Of a stretch of DNA of 32,091 nt, positions 8,515-18,402 are shown in pieces. Positions within the stretch are counted from its first letter, which is position 1; every line of letters begins with the position of its first letter. A program made the translations under genes and the position numbers. Under the pieces are notes generated by a model. It was given only the letters and a program-made list of their open reading frames with translations. It was not told the DNA's origin and did no database searches. Location of the stretch: NCBI GenBank assembly GCA_003427395.1, contig BFEA01000035.1, positions 3,576,618 through 3,608,708 on the forward strand, written 5' to 3'. The stretch is from Chara braunii (Eukaryota; Streptophyta; Charophyceae; Charales; Characeae).

Positions 8515-9239
8515 TGTTACATGTTGAACCTGCACACGGGCCCCATTTTGGGGGCCGGACTATTGCTGGGGGGCCCCCAGGCCGCATAATCCATGGCCGG
8601 CCTTAGGGCCGCACGATTCGATTTGAGGCAGCATTCATTTATTTATTTCTTTGCTGTCCTATTTTTGTCTGTTCTAGGTGTCGTTTCAGACTTGCAGTAC
8701 GTCCGAACAGACACACAGTCTGTTCGGACCAAGGCCGCGTTTTGGGCCTTCTCCATTCGTGGCCAGGCCCTTTTGGGACATGTTCGTTTTTGTCCGGTAG
8801 TGGACACTCCCTGCTGCACAAGCAAGGAGGGCCTGGACGTTCGGTAGGGACCCAGGCAGGCCGTTTCAGGCCAAGGACCAGAGGCACACCAGCGAGGCCC
8901 AACACTACATATAGCTGGGCCAGGCCAGGGCAGACACACAACTCGAGTAGCTCACTTCTTGGGCGACATGCTGCTGGAGCAGCGTGGGACAGCGTTGTGT
9001 TAGAGGTAGAGGCGTAGGTAGAGAGAGCGAGAAAGAGGGAGGAGGCGGTGGCCATACTTGCAGCGCAGCACCTGGGCGCCATAGCCGGTCTTCGCACCGG
9101 CGACCTGCATCACGGCGGCAGATACCTGCAGCATGGCACCTGGGCGCCATAACGGCGGCAATTACCTGTAGGTGAGGGCGACATCTCCTTCTCGCCCTCC
9201 ACTTCCACTTCTCCTTCTTCTTCTTCTTCCTCTTCTTCC

Positions 9240-9272
<33 letters not shown>

Positions 9273-9281
9273 ACATCTTCT

Positions 9282-9313
<32 letters not shown>
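8515..9313 (+). repeat. Element A right (3') LTR, left part
   Basis: Homologous to 4775 to about 5720 of the left LTR, from TGTTACATG through the candidate TATA (8908-8914), the duplicated CAGCACCTGGGCGCC units, the CCGGT/ACCGG hairpin (9085-9100) and the TTC/GA tract. It breaks off inside the GA run at 9313, where element B begins; it resumes at 18403. Confidence 0.9.
9205..9313. repeat. TTC tract then GA tract, insertion site of element B
   Basis: About 80 bp of TTC/TTCC repeat then about 28 bp of GA. Shorter than in the left LTR. Element B lies within the GA run: GAGA precedes B at 9310-9313 and GAGA follows at 18403-18406. Confidence 0.93.
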
Positions 9314-9315
<2 letters not shown>

Positions 9316-10440
9316 TTATGAACTTGGTTGTTTGACGATTTTTACCGCCACTCACACTTAGACAATCTCATACACGTCCACACATGCGTAAGACGAAGGG
9401 GACAGGAAACAGAGTCCAAAGTGCAGACATATCAAAGTAGGCAGCGGAATACAACCATGCATAGATGGGGAGAGACACAATATTTCTCACTCTGTGACAA
9501 TACTCCCAACAACCGATCACAAGAAGACACCTGCGAGGATAACAATAGGATTTACACTGATGATGAGCCAACTCGAACCAATTATTGTTACAGAGTTTGT
9601 TTCAGTATCTCTCCACCCTCATAACTCCACACTCCACTCTCTACCCTACGCCCAGTTAGTAGCGCAACACTGAGATGGCCTCCCAGAGGCCAGCGCCAAC
9701 CGCCCAGATGAGGAACAGGAGCTCAGAGCTGCAATGGAGTCTTCAGTGCCGCTGAACAACTCTGATGAAGAAGCTGGCAGCTATGGCTGCTACACCACTG
9801 ATGAAGCCTGAAACTCCCAAAAGAGAGAGGGACGACAATGGTCCACCCACAAACACTCAGTGAAGAGCCTCTCAACAGCCCAGCCAATCGCAGATACCCT
9901 CAAGGGTAGATGCTTAGAGGGTGCCCCAGCTATGGCAAGCTCCAGTAGGCTGGCTATGACTACCGTCCACGACGAGGGTCTCAGGGTACCGCCTGTAGAC
10001 AATCGCCTCCACCAAACTTCCTTGGCTCTGAACGCTGCGTCGCGAAAATGAAAAGCCAGAAGTCCCCAAACTACAGGCTCACTCCTATTAATGGACTAGC
10101 CAACTCTAGACCTAGACCTACTGGACCGGTACCGCATCAGTTTGGCCGGCTCGGCCTGGGCCCTACCCGACTATACGGCATCTAGACCGTCTCTACAGCC
10201 CAAGGCCCAGATGGGCCTGCTGTCCTAGTGATAGCCTGGGTCTGCTAAGGGCAGTAACGGCTAAAGGGAACTCGGGCCTGCAATTTTCGTGTAAATTGCA
10301 GATATGTCCCTCACGAATTTCCCTCAGGACTGGACCGGCGGTTAGTCCCTGACACAAGCAAAATTATGAATCTGACCCTAAGACACGACTATACAACCTC
10401 ACAGTCAGATCTCGGCAGCAGAAATCAGCAAGTCATTGTA
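9314..10440 (-). repeat. Element B 3' LTR
   Basis: 1127 bp, aligning throughout with 17281-18402. By hand I count about 58 substitutions over roughly 1115 aligned bases (about 5%), plus small indels including CTCAGA near 9720. In sense it starts TACAATGAC, where the partner has TGCAATTAC, so the terminal TG has mutated to TA. It carries two sense GCCATAGC octamers (9780-9787, 9929-9936). Confidence 0.95.
10278..10301. other. Perfect 9-bp inverted repeat in element B LTR
   Basis: CTGCAATTT and AAATTGCAG flank a 6-base spacer. The hairpin is identical in the other LTR at 18240-18263, although surrounding bases differ. It lies about 140-165 bp from the LTR 5' end in sense, so in U3. Possible protein-binding palindrome or RNA hairpin. 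Confidence 0.6.
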
Positions 10441-10453
10441 GGCTTACCCTCCC
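10441..10453 (-). other. Element B polypurine tract
   Basis: Sense strand reads GGGAGGGTAAGCC directly before the 3' LTR. Purine-rich with a few pyrimidines at the LTR side. Position is decisive; composition is only fair. Confidence 0.55.
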
Positions 10454-10472
10454 GGGGGCGAGGACCTCCGAG

Positions 10473-10667
10473 CTACGGGTGCAGACGAGGAGATTGGCGA
10501 GGAAGGTTCCTTTTCTGAGCCGCCTCGTAACGAAGTACTACAGACTTTGCCATCTTGAGAAGTTCTATCCTGGTGAACCACCTGTCCTCGGTATGAGGCT
10601 GGAAACAAAACTTCACAAGATACTGCTGGTCGGGGCCAGTGCCCCACTCGTCCTCGATGGACTCCAC
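10473..10667 (-). pseudogene. Chromodomain-like tail of element B integrase
   Basis: 65 codons in a frame shifted from the integrase frame; the two overlap at 10613-10667. The reading has ESIEDEWG, QYLVKF, HTEDRW, a helix-like segment and VLRYEAA, in chromodomain order. Residues expected to be Trp (after YLVK) and Tyr (three further on) of the methyl-lysine cage are Phe and Gln. It mirrors the tail of element A (8264-8398): YLV, then F, then DRW, then EL, then RYE at matching spacing. Family knowledge: chromovirus integrases carry such C-terminal modules, and some have degenerate cages. The frameshift means this copy would not be fused to integrase as it stands. Confidence 0.6.
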
Positions 10668-11982
10668 GTCATATCCCTTGCTAGGGATCGGTTTGGGAAT
10701 GCATCAGCTGGGAAGGGAAGCAGCTTGGATGCATGGAAGACCGGATAGGTCTGTAGATGCAGTGGGACATCGATAACATACAACGGGCCAAAAGGATCGG
10801 AGCCCACTGTATCTAACACCTGCCACGGACCCAGGTATCGTGGCAACAGCTTGGGAGAGATATCCTCTTCCCTCGACAACTCTGAACTGGCTACCCAAAC
10901 GTAATCGCCAGTACGAATGGGGGAAGGACGTCGGTGGTGATTAGCTTGTTCAATCATGGCCTTTTGAGCCTTGAACAAGTTCGTCCGTGCCCTTTCCACA
11001 TCGGCTCTGTAGTGCCTGGTAAACTCCGCAGTGTCAGGAGTCAGATCAGACTTAGCCTTATTGATGATGTCATCAAGAGGCTGTCGTTGCTCACGTCCCC
11101 AATGCAAATGATATGGACTGAACCCCGTTGAAGAGTGGATAGAGGTATTGTAAACAAGTTGTGGACGAGCCAGGTGGAGATCCCAATCTTGTTGCTCTGG
11201 AGAGATGACAGGTCGCAGCAACGGAAACAAGACGTCGTTCATCACTTCAGCCTGACCATTGGCTTCAGGATAACGGCCAAAAGTCATGTCCAATTGTGAG
11301 TGTAGGTAGTCCTTGCAGTAGGACTGCCACTCATTGTTGCAGAATTGTGGATCTCTGTCACTGACTGCAGAAGTGGGCAGTCCATGGTGAGTGACCCACC
11401 TCTCTGAAAACGTTGCTCTCACGGTGGGGACCCTAACTACTTCTGGCAAGGGGATGAACTCTTCGTACTTAGAGAACCTGTGCACACAGACCATTGCCTG
11501 ACGCATGCCACGAGGGGTGGTCTTGCCTATATCTGTAAAATTTATAGATACAGATTCAACAGGACCATCAGGTATGGGCAAGGGTTTGAGCAGTTCCAGA
11601 GGAGGTCTACGCTGGACCTTGTTTCTCTGGCAGAGCTCACATGTTTCAATATAGTGCAGCAGATCATTCCGCATCTCCTTTCAAAAGAAGCGCTGCGACA
11701 GGGCGGCATATGATGATATGACTTTAAGAACTCAAAATGTCCGCGTGCATCATGACATTCTGACATCAGCAATGTCCTGAGACGCTGGTCCTGGGGAATG
11801 CACAAGCGTTCCTCACCTATGCTGTAAGTGTACAAAAAGTTTGAACTTAGGGTATAGCCGGGTTCAGAGTTGGGATCCGCTTGCAGATTCCTGACTATGG
11901 GTCCATAAGTCGGGTCCTGAGGCAGTAGACGAGCAATGGTCTGATGGGTCTCCTCTTCGAAGGAGTGAGTGGAGGAGATCAA
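10613..11982 (-). pseudogene. Element B integrase
   Basis: The N-terminal linker and first half of the zinc finger (HDARGHFEFLK) lie in 11982-11542; the second half (ETCELCQRNK) and all the core lie in another frame, 11674-10613, so a frameshift splits the HHCC finger. Core motifs: ESVSINFTDIG, AVSDRDPQF, GRYPEANGQAE, then VYNTSIHSSTGFSP and the GDYVWV and SPKLLPRYLGPW motifs typical of Ty3/gypsy integrase C-termini. The first catalytic Asp (normally in S.DF) is Asn (codon 11540-11542); the other two acidic residues are present. The enzyme would insert element cDNA, but this copy should be inactive. The downstream frame ends near 10613 just after entering the chromodomain region out of frame. 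Confidence 0.9.
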
Positions 11983-11998
11983 CGCAATAGATTCAGGC

Positions 11999-12430
11999 CT
12001 ACGAGAGAGGGGAATCTGCTACTTTATTGTAGCAGCCCTTCTCATGTTTCAGTTCAAAGTCAAATATGTCAATGAACTGAATGTAACGTGCCAATTTGTC
12101 CTTTAACTCTCCCTGGGACTTCATCCACTGTAAGGTGGAATGATCAGAGAAGATCTTGAAGTGCTTGCCCAAGAGAAAGTGCTTCCAATGCTTTAGGGCA
12201 CAAACAAGAGCATATAACTCTTTCTCGTAGGTAGAGTCCTGAAGCTTTTGGGTCTTGATCTTCTTACTCATGAACTCTACGGGCCGTAGACCATTCCCAT
12301 CATCCTGCTGAAGAACTGCCCCAATGCCATACTGACTCGCGTCAGTGGTCAGGATAAATGGTAGAGTGGGGTCAGACAACTTCAGCACTGGTGCACGAGT
12401 CAAGGCCTTCTTGAGTCGTGTGAAGGCCAA
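11999..12430 (-). pseudogene. Element B RNase H
   Basis: 143 open codons. Motifs in order: TTDASQYGIGAVLQQDD, RPVEFMSKK, STYEKELYALV, HWKHFLLGKHFKIFSDHSTLQW, IFDFELKHEKG. The catalytic Asp, Glu and Asp of Ty3/gypsy RNase H are all present, so the domain itself looks intact. Upstream the same frame meets a TAG (12431-12433), and between it and the RT fragment there are a further TAG (12535-12537) and a frame change. Downstream the conserved end motif (normally ADALSRR) is altered and out of frame with the integrase segment. The domain would degrade the RNA strand of the RNA-DNA hybrid. Confidence 0.88.
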
Positions 12431-12534
12431 CTAACAGGGAAGGGACCAAAGGAAAGGAGTGTCTTTCTTTGCTAGGTTAGTCAGGGGTGCAACCACTGCA
12501 AAAAAGTTCCTGACAAACTTCTGTAGTACGAGGC

Positions 12535-12834
12535 CTAACCTATGAAGGACCTGACATTCCTCACTGTCTGTGGTTGTGGCCACTCCTGAACAGCAGCTAT
12601 CTTGGCCGCTTCAGGAGTCAGGCCATCTCCAGAGATTACATGACCCAGATAGATGACAGAGGGAACTCCAAAAGAGGACTTTTCTCTGTTGATCTTATAT
12701 TGGCTGTCACGTAATGAATGAAGGACCAGAGCCAGGTGCTCCGCATGTTCCCTGGCAGTTCGACTGAATATTAGAATATCATTCAGATAGACAACCATGA
12801 ACTTGTCCAGGTAAGGCCTTAAGATGCGGTGCAT
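12535..12834 (-). pseudogene. Element B reverse transcriptase, palm C-terminal half and thumb
   Basis: It continues the frame of the protease-RT segment after one TAG (12841-12843). It begins with RILRPYLDKFMVVY and contains the polymerase active-site box as YLND (12778-12789), where YLDD is the rule in this family. The codon AAT for the first Asp removes a metal ligand, so the polymerase should be dead. It then reads REHAEHL, SSFGVPSVIYLGHVIS, EWPQPQTVRNVRSFIG, the standard Ty3/gypsy order, and ends at a TAG (12535-12537) inside the conserved LGLASYY-type motif; the remainder of the thumb (12432-12534) follows in a shifted frame. Confidence 0.9.
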
Positions 12835-12840
12835 CCCAGT

Positions 12841-13905
12841 CTAGAAGATACCTGGGGCGTTGCAAAGTCCAAATGGCATAACCAGAAACTCATAGGTACC
12901 GTATTTGGTTTTGAATGTTGTTTTATTGACATTCTCCTCTGCCATCTCAATCTGGTGATAACCAGATTTGAGGTCGACTTTGCTAAACACTGTGCAGCCC
13001 TGCACCATATCCAGAAGGTCATCGATCCTAGGCATAGGCTCTGTACTTTTCCTAGTGATCTTGTTGAGGCCCCTGTAGTCGATGTACATTCTAAACTCTC
13101 CATTCCCTTTCGGGACGAAGAGCACTAGTGCGCCAAATTCAGATGCGCTCGGCCGTATCCAGCCTTTGCTGGTCAGGGTCTCTAACTGCTTTCTGAGCTC
13201 CTCAAGCTCAGTAGGGGACATCCTGTAGATGCGGCCCTTAGGAGGGACCGCTCCAGGTAGCAGCTCGATGTGATGCTTGGTTGGTCGGTTGGGCAATCCA
13301 AAGGGCTCCTGCATCAGATCAGCATACTGATCCACAACCTGTTGTATCTCAGGAGGACAGGAGGAAACAAGTGCAATGTTTGTTTGCTTGACCAGAGCTA
13401 AAAACAAATGCTCATGGTCGTACTGGCGCAAGAGGGAATAAAACTCTCTCGCTCTCAAACAGTAGCAAGAGGTTTTTTGGTGGTGTTCAACAACAATCCT
13501 GCAAGTCTGATACACCCCCTGTCCATTGGGGAGTTCAACCTTAGGGATCTGCCTGTCGATCCTAGGGTTGACTGCCCTCAGCCACTGCATCGATAACACC
13601 AGATCAAAGGGTAGGTCAGGGAATATGTAGAAGTTCAGATGGTGTCTAACTTCCCCAGCACTGTCGAAGGTAATAGGGATGTCCCTGACCTTCTCCCTGA
13701 TGGTGATAGTAGTGGAGTCACCGATCCTGACCTGCAGCGGGTGCTGAATCTGCTCAACTTTCATGCCCAGGTGCAATTTCTTGACAGCTCTGGGGGACAT
13801 GAAGTTTTTGGTGGCTCCACAATCCATCAGTCCCTTGATGCTGCTGTTATTGATCAGGGGCCGAAGTAGGATGAGTTCATACTTGACTTTCCTTTGTTCT
13901 TTCAA
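12841..13905 (-). pseudogene. Element B protease and reverse transcriptase N-terminal half
   Basis: 354 open codons. Protease: LMDCGATKNFMS at residues 26-37 is the aspartic protease active site, with Cys where Ser or Thr is usual (D-S/T-G); FDLVLSMQWL at about residues 100-110 is the C-terminal protease/linker motif. Reverse transcriptase starts near residue 190 (QEPFGLPNRPTKHHIELLPG) and shows ELRKQLETLTSKGWIRPSAS, LFVPKGNGEFRMYIDYRGLN, VFSKVDLKSGYHQI and YEFLVMPFGLCNAPGIF. The frame ends at a TAG (12841-12843) in the middle of the RT palm; translation resumes in the same frame right after it. The first catalytic Asp of RT (KVDLKSGY) is kept. Confidence 0.92.
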
Positions 13906-14176
13906 GTGAAAGAAAATTCAGCAAGGGTCTGCAGCTCATGCTCCTCCAGTTCCTGATTCGGGTCAGGATCCTCATAGCAAAAGGATGCTGCCCATGCAGC
14001 TCCCACAATTTGTGGTGTCTCAACTGAAGCAGCTGCAGATTTATCTTCCTTAGAAGATGAAGTTGCAGCACTGGAGGGAACTGCAGTCCCCAGGGTCTGC
14101 GTCAGTTTTTTGCCTGACCCGGGCCAGGCATGTAAGGGCAGTCTTTTAAGAAGTGCCGACCCTAACACCGCAGGCA
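13902..14176 (-). pseudogene. Element B nucleocapsid knuckle and Gag-Pol linker
   Basis: A CCHC-type zinc knuckle lies at 14138-14176, in a frame different from both the Gag body and the downstream linker: Cys-Leu-Arg-Cys, a TAG stop, Gly-Arg-His, Phe-Leu-Lys-Asp-Cys. Spacing is C-x2-C-x3-H-x4-C, one residue short of the usual C-x2-C-x4-H-x4-C, so a codon has probably been lost as well. A third frame downstream (14168-13902) reads as a Ser/Ala-rich then acidic linker (YEDPDPNQELEEHEL) and ends at 13902, next to the protease frame. Normal knuckles bind the element's RNA during packaging. Confidence 0.65.
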
Positions 14177-15705
14177 GACCCCTCGATCCTTCTTCTCCAG
14201 ACTCCTTCCTGGATCTTCAGATCATGCCAGGGGAGAGTGGAGGGATTGAGTGGGTCAGCTGGCATACGAACGTCCTTTGGCAGGTTAGGGCGCTGAGTAG
14301 AGGTAGAAGGACGATGTCCCTTATCCTTCCCTTTTGAACTGGCTGAGGCTGTGGCGAGAGAAAACTGTTTCTGCTGTTGCAGAACTCCCAAAACAGCCTG
14401 AGTCAGGGCCGCTGCAACATCTGTATCAGCAGTTGACTCAGTCCCAGCTGATGGTACATCAACCTGGGAGTCTGAATCACTGACTGATCCAGATCCTACA
14501 TGAGTGAAGGCAGCCTTTCCCTTTCTGCCACCACGAGGGAAGACTCCTTTTCTTATGTCAGAAGAAGGGGCCTGAATATGAAGTTTTGCCTCCATGTCCA
14601 GGGCTGCACGGCCAAAGGATATCCAATCCTTGTGCCCAACACTGTACAAAGCAACTGCAAACTTCTCAGGCGCAACCCTGCAAAAGTTGGTTAACAGATC
14701 ATTTGTTGACATGACCAACCTAGGGGTAGAGGTCAATTGCTCGAACTCTGCAAACAAGGACTGCGGTGTCCCGCTGTAGCGCTGCTGCCCCAGGCGAGCA
14801 ATCTTGTCAGCAGCTTTGCGGGCCCGCTCCTTGTCTGCAAAGCGGTCCTCTAGGGCCTGGAGAAGTCTGTCCAACCCCAACCCAAAAGACGAGTCCTCCA
14901 GATGCTGCTCCAGACTGCTGGAGGTTGAGGTGGCCCACTTCAGAGCGGGTCCCTCCAGCAGTCCCAACACCATTGCAACCTTGGTCTGCTCTGCACATGT
15001 GAAGCCTCTCAAGTAGGCTTTGGTACCTGCAGCCCAGTCCCCAACATCGACCTTCGGGTCATCCCCTTTGAACTTGTTGGGGGATGGGATCTTAGGTCCC
15101 CTTTGATCACCTACAGGGGCAGATTCAAGCGTTGGGCGGCCTGTGGCTTTGTGGGAGGGAGGTGGTGAAGGTGAAGAATGGCGTGAACCAGAGGGAGATG
15201 GGGAAGGAGAAGGAGAAGGTTTTACTTTGAGTGCAGGGGACTGAGGAACAATCAGCTTGGCTGCTGTCAGCTGAGCAGTCAGAGCCTGAACCGCATCCAA
15301 TAGCTTTGACTGTTGAGCCGCCAGGTCATCAACTTTGCGCTCAAGACGGCCCATGCGATCATCCCAGTTGGTGAAATAGGAACTGGTGGCTTTGTGTTCC
15401 AAAACGGCCCACTCCGCCAAGTTCCTAGTCACCTAGGTGCATCGCTCATCTGACATGGCCTTGGTCAACTGTTCCAACAGATACTCACTACATGAGGCAT
15501 CTGTTGCAGCCTCCAGCTCGGCTGCCTCCTGTCTCTCAAGTTTTGCGAGCAGCGCCTGCTCCTGCTGCAGTCTATCCTGTAACTCCTTCTTCTTCTGCTG
15601 AGTAGCAGCCAGAGGTGTAGTAGAGGGGGAGGCAAAAGTCTGTGGAACTTCTATCTTCACTTCTACTTCTCCCTGTGGCTGCTGCTGAGCACCTTGATTC
15701 ACCAT
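14146..15705 (-). pseudogene. Element B Gag
   Basis: The ATG at 15705 has a good context (GAAAATGG). The first 90 codons are Gln/Glu/Lys-rich, likely coiled coil, ending at an in-frame TAG (15433-15435). The same frame continues for 428 codons to 14146. Past the stop: a second predicted coiled coil (ERKVDDLAAQQSKLLDAVQ), a Ser-Pro low-complexity region, then the retrotransposon Gag core with FKGDDPKVDVGDWAAGTKAY, LLEGPALKWA, FADKERARKAADKI, LGQQRYSGTPQSLFAEFEQL and LCRVAPEKFAVAL-like motifs. A basic Gly-Arg-Lys stretch (PRGGRKGK) and a Ser/Lys-rich tail follow. It forms the virus-like particle in the cytoplasm. I see no known readthrough signal after the TAG, so I read it as a nonsense mutation. 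Confidence 0.85.
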
Positions 15706-17266
15706 TTTCCACTTCCAGATTAACAGTAGTTAGTAGACAAACAGGGGAGTATGCAGTGATATACAATTTCCTTCAGACACTCAAAAATCGTTGCTATCTC
15801 TCTCACAGAGGTAGGTGGGTGAATGAGCAATAGACGATTGGGGTTGGAATCGTGTCTCTGGAGGTCAGCGGTGAGATAGACAGACAATTCAGTAAAATCA
15901 GTCACACGATTTCCTTTTACTGACCTTGCACCTTAACTGGAGTTAGTATAAACAATTCCAGTGATCCCAAAGATATCCTAGGATTCCAGAGCCCACTAGA
16001 AAACAAGAGAATACAGTGGGAAAGAGAAAGAGTGGTAAGTATAGACAATCCCAGACCAACAAGATGTAACGATGTAGTCAGTAGCCTTCAATCCTACCAC
16101 AGACTCAAATTTCGCCACTGTTGACTCTGACAGCCATACCCAGAGGTATGGCGATTTACAGTATTCATTGTAACTACTCAAATACTGATAATCTGGTCAA
16201 GCGCTTTTGTACTGATGACAACAACAAAATTGTGATTCACTACTGACTGACATAATTGAATTTTGACGGGCATAATTGCAGTTGCGACTAACCTTAGGTA
16301 GCCCAGGCTATAATTAGACTCGGCGCAAAATTACAATCCACAGTATCAGTACTTTTCCAATACAGAATTCACATTTTGAGCATATAGGATTCAGCGCAAT
16401 ATTGTCATGCAGTCCCAGAACAGATTTGAGACAGAAAGAGTCAGCAGAGGGGGAGATATGAGAAAGTGAAGATAGGAAGAAGATGGCTATGGCTGTCATG
16501 CAGTCTGACAAAACTAAATTTGGACTCTGGCAGACAGATAGACCATCACTCCTAACTATACTGACACTAAATACTTCGCTATACAGAGATTTGTGTGGAA
16601 CGTACTCACTTTCAGTGTCGTCTTCAAAAGATGGTGAAGATCCGGCTATGGCAGACTGAAACCCTCATCTCGCCAGTTGCTTCCATAAATTCCTCCTTTG
16701 ATCTCCACGCACAGAATCTCCTCAAACTTGTTGATCTTGCTCAGGATATTGAGGCGTTTCAATCCTACTTACTAGATTCACTGAATCTAGTCCAGTGGCG
16801 ATCTGACAGTCAACAGGAGATATCTCGCCACTGACCAGTTAACCGCTGATGCTATAATTAGCCCCAATCGAGGTCAACTCTGCATGAGGTTGAGTCTAGG
16901 GTCAACTCTGCATGAGGTTGAGTCTAGCAGTCAATCTAGCTCAGCGCTCCTCAGGGATGATGTCGCCACCCAGTTATCCTCAGTGTTCAGGGGTAATTCG
17001 CCACTCTGAGGCAAATCGCTCATCTGCACTCAGGGTTGACTTTGGCGAAGTAGCTCTGTACTCGCCACTTCTGACAAGCGCTATGGCAGGGACAATGAGC
17101 TTGGCCAATCCAGACACTATACACTTGAATTCGCCGTTTGCAAATCTTCTTCTCCACTTCTTCAGCCCTAAAGAAGATGAACTGCGATGGAACTCCCTTT
17201 AGAAGATCTTCAGACGAAGAAGATGCCCCTGTTGCACTCAACCCTCAGTGTCCCTAATCCTACTCA
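15706..17266 (-). other. Element B 5' leader, non-coding
   Basis: About 1.56 kb between PBS and Gag ATG with no convincing protein in any frame. It holds three sense GCCATAGC octamers (16486-16493, 16645-16652, 17080-17087) and a perfect 27-bp tandem duplication (16872-16925). Long leaders of Ty3/gypsy elements carry packaging and dimerisation signals; none is identifiable by known consensus here. Confidence 0.7.
16872..16925. repeat. Perfect 27-bp tandem duplication in leader
   Basis: Two identical copies beginning GGTCAACTCTGCATGAGG at 16872-16898 and 16899-16925, with no divergence although the LTRs differ by about 5%, so the duplication may be younger than the insertion. Confidence 0.95.
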
Positions 17267-17278
17267 GCTCCGATACCA
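17267..17278 (-). other. Element B primer-binding site
   Basis: Sense strand TGGTATCGGAGC, two bases (GT) after the LTR end CATAACA. Identical to the PBS of element A and of the left-edge remnant. Confidence 0.85.
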
Positions 17279-17280
17279 AC

Positions 17281-18402
17281 TGTTATGAACTTGATTGTTT
17301 GACGATTTTCACCGCCACTCACACACAGACAATCTCATACACACCCATACATGCATAAGACGAAGGGGAGAGGAGACAGAGTCCAAAGTGCACACAGATC
17401 AAAGTAGGTAGCGGAATACAACCATGCACAGATGGGGAGAGACACACAATATTTCTCACTCTCTGACAATACTCCCAACAACCAATCACAAGAAGACACC
17501 TGCAAGGATAACAATAGGATTTACACTGATGATGAGCCAATTCGAACCAATTATCGTTACAAAGTTTGTTTCAGTATCTCGCCACCCTCAGAACTCCACA
17601 CTCCACTCTGTACCCTACACCCAGTTAGTAGCGCAACACTGAGATGGCCTCCTAGAGGCCAGCGCCAACCGCCCAGATGAGGAACAGGAGCTGCAATGGA
17701 GTCTTCAGTGCCGCTGAACAACTCTGACAAAGAAGCTGGCAGCTATGGCCGCCACACCACTGATGAAGCCTGAAACTCCCAAAAGAGAGAAGGGCGACAG
17801 TGGTCCACCTACAAACACTCAGTGAAGAGCCTCTCAACAGCCCAGCCAATCGCAGATACCCTCAAGGGTAGATGCTCAGAGGGTGCCCCAGCTATGGCAA
17901 GCTCCAGTAGGCTGGCTATTACTGCCATCCACGACGAGGGTCTCAGGGTACCGCCTGTAGACAATCGCCTCCACCAAACTTCCTTGGCTCCGAACGCTGC
18001 GTCGCGAAAATGAAAAGCCAAAACTCCCCAAACTACAGGCTCAGTCCTATTAATAGACTAGCCTACCCTAGACCTAGACCTACTGGACCGGTACCGCATC
18101 AGTTTGGCCTGCTCGGCCTGGGCCCTACCCGGCTATACGGCGTCTAGACTGTCTCTACAGCCCAAGGCCCAGATGGGCCTGCTGTCCTAGTGATAGCCCG
18201 GGTCTGCTAAGGGCAGCAACGGCTAAGGGGAACTCGGGCCTGCAATTTTCGTGTAAATTGCAGATATGTCCCTCACGAATTTCCCTCAGGACTGGACCGG
18301 CGGTTAGTCCCTGGCACAAACAAAATTACGAATCTGACCCTAAGACACGACTATACAACCTCACAGTCAGATCTCGGCAGCAGACATCAGCAAGTAATTG
18401 CA
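17281..18402 (-). repeat. Element B 5' LTR
   Basis: 1122 bp, sense TGCAATTACTTG ... GTTCATAACA. It contains the CTGCAATTT/AAATTGCAG hairpin (18240-18263), two sense GCCATAGC octamers (17742-17749, 17891-17898) and a weak TATA-like TATTAATAG near 18047-18055 on the minus strand that is not fully kept in the other LTR. Confidence 0.95.

Larger units (their letters stand above)
9314..18402 (-). mobile_element. Element B: near-complete Ty3/gypsy LTR retrotransposon nested in element A
   Basis: 9.1 kb, minus strand. LTRs at 17281-18402 (5') and 9314-10440 (3') begin TG and end CA in the sense strand (the 3' copy has TA in place of TG at its start). PBS at 17267-17278, polypurine tract at 10441-10453, target duplication GAGA. 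Sense order is leader (1.5 kb), Gag, protease, RT, RNase H, integrase, chromodomain-like tail. The order identifies it as Ty3/gypsy. The reading frames are broken by in-frame TAG stops and several frameshifts, and RT and integrase have each lost a catalytic Asp. Joining 9313 to 18403 restores continuity with the left LTR of element A, which proves the nesting. Confidence 0.95.

Noticed and set aside
9797-9820. CTGATGA ... GAAAC in the element B LTR, again hammerhead-like
   Set aside because: Only five bases separate the boxes, too few for stem II, and the match is on the antisense strand of the element.
15433-15435. TAG between the two halves of element B Gag as a programmed readthrough site
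   Set aside because: The following bases do not resemble known readthrough contexts and TAG stops also occur in RT and the zinc knuckle, so mutation is the simpler reading.
16595-16834. 79-codon plus-strand frame in the element B leader
   Set aside because: Antisense to the element, no domain, no conservation evidence; consistent with chance.
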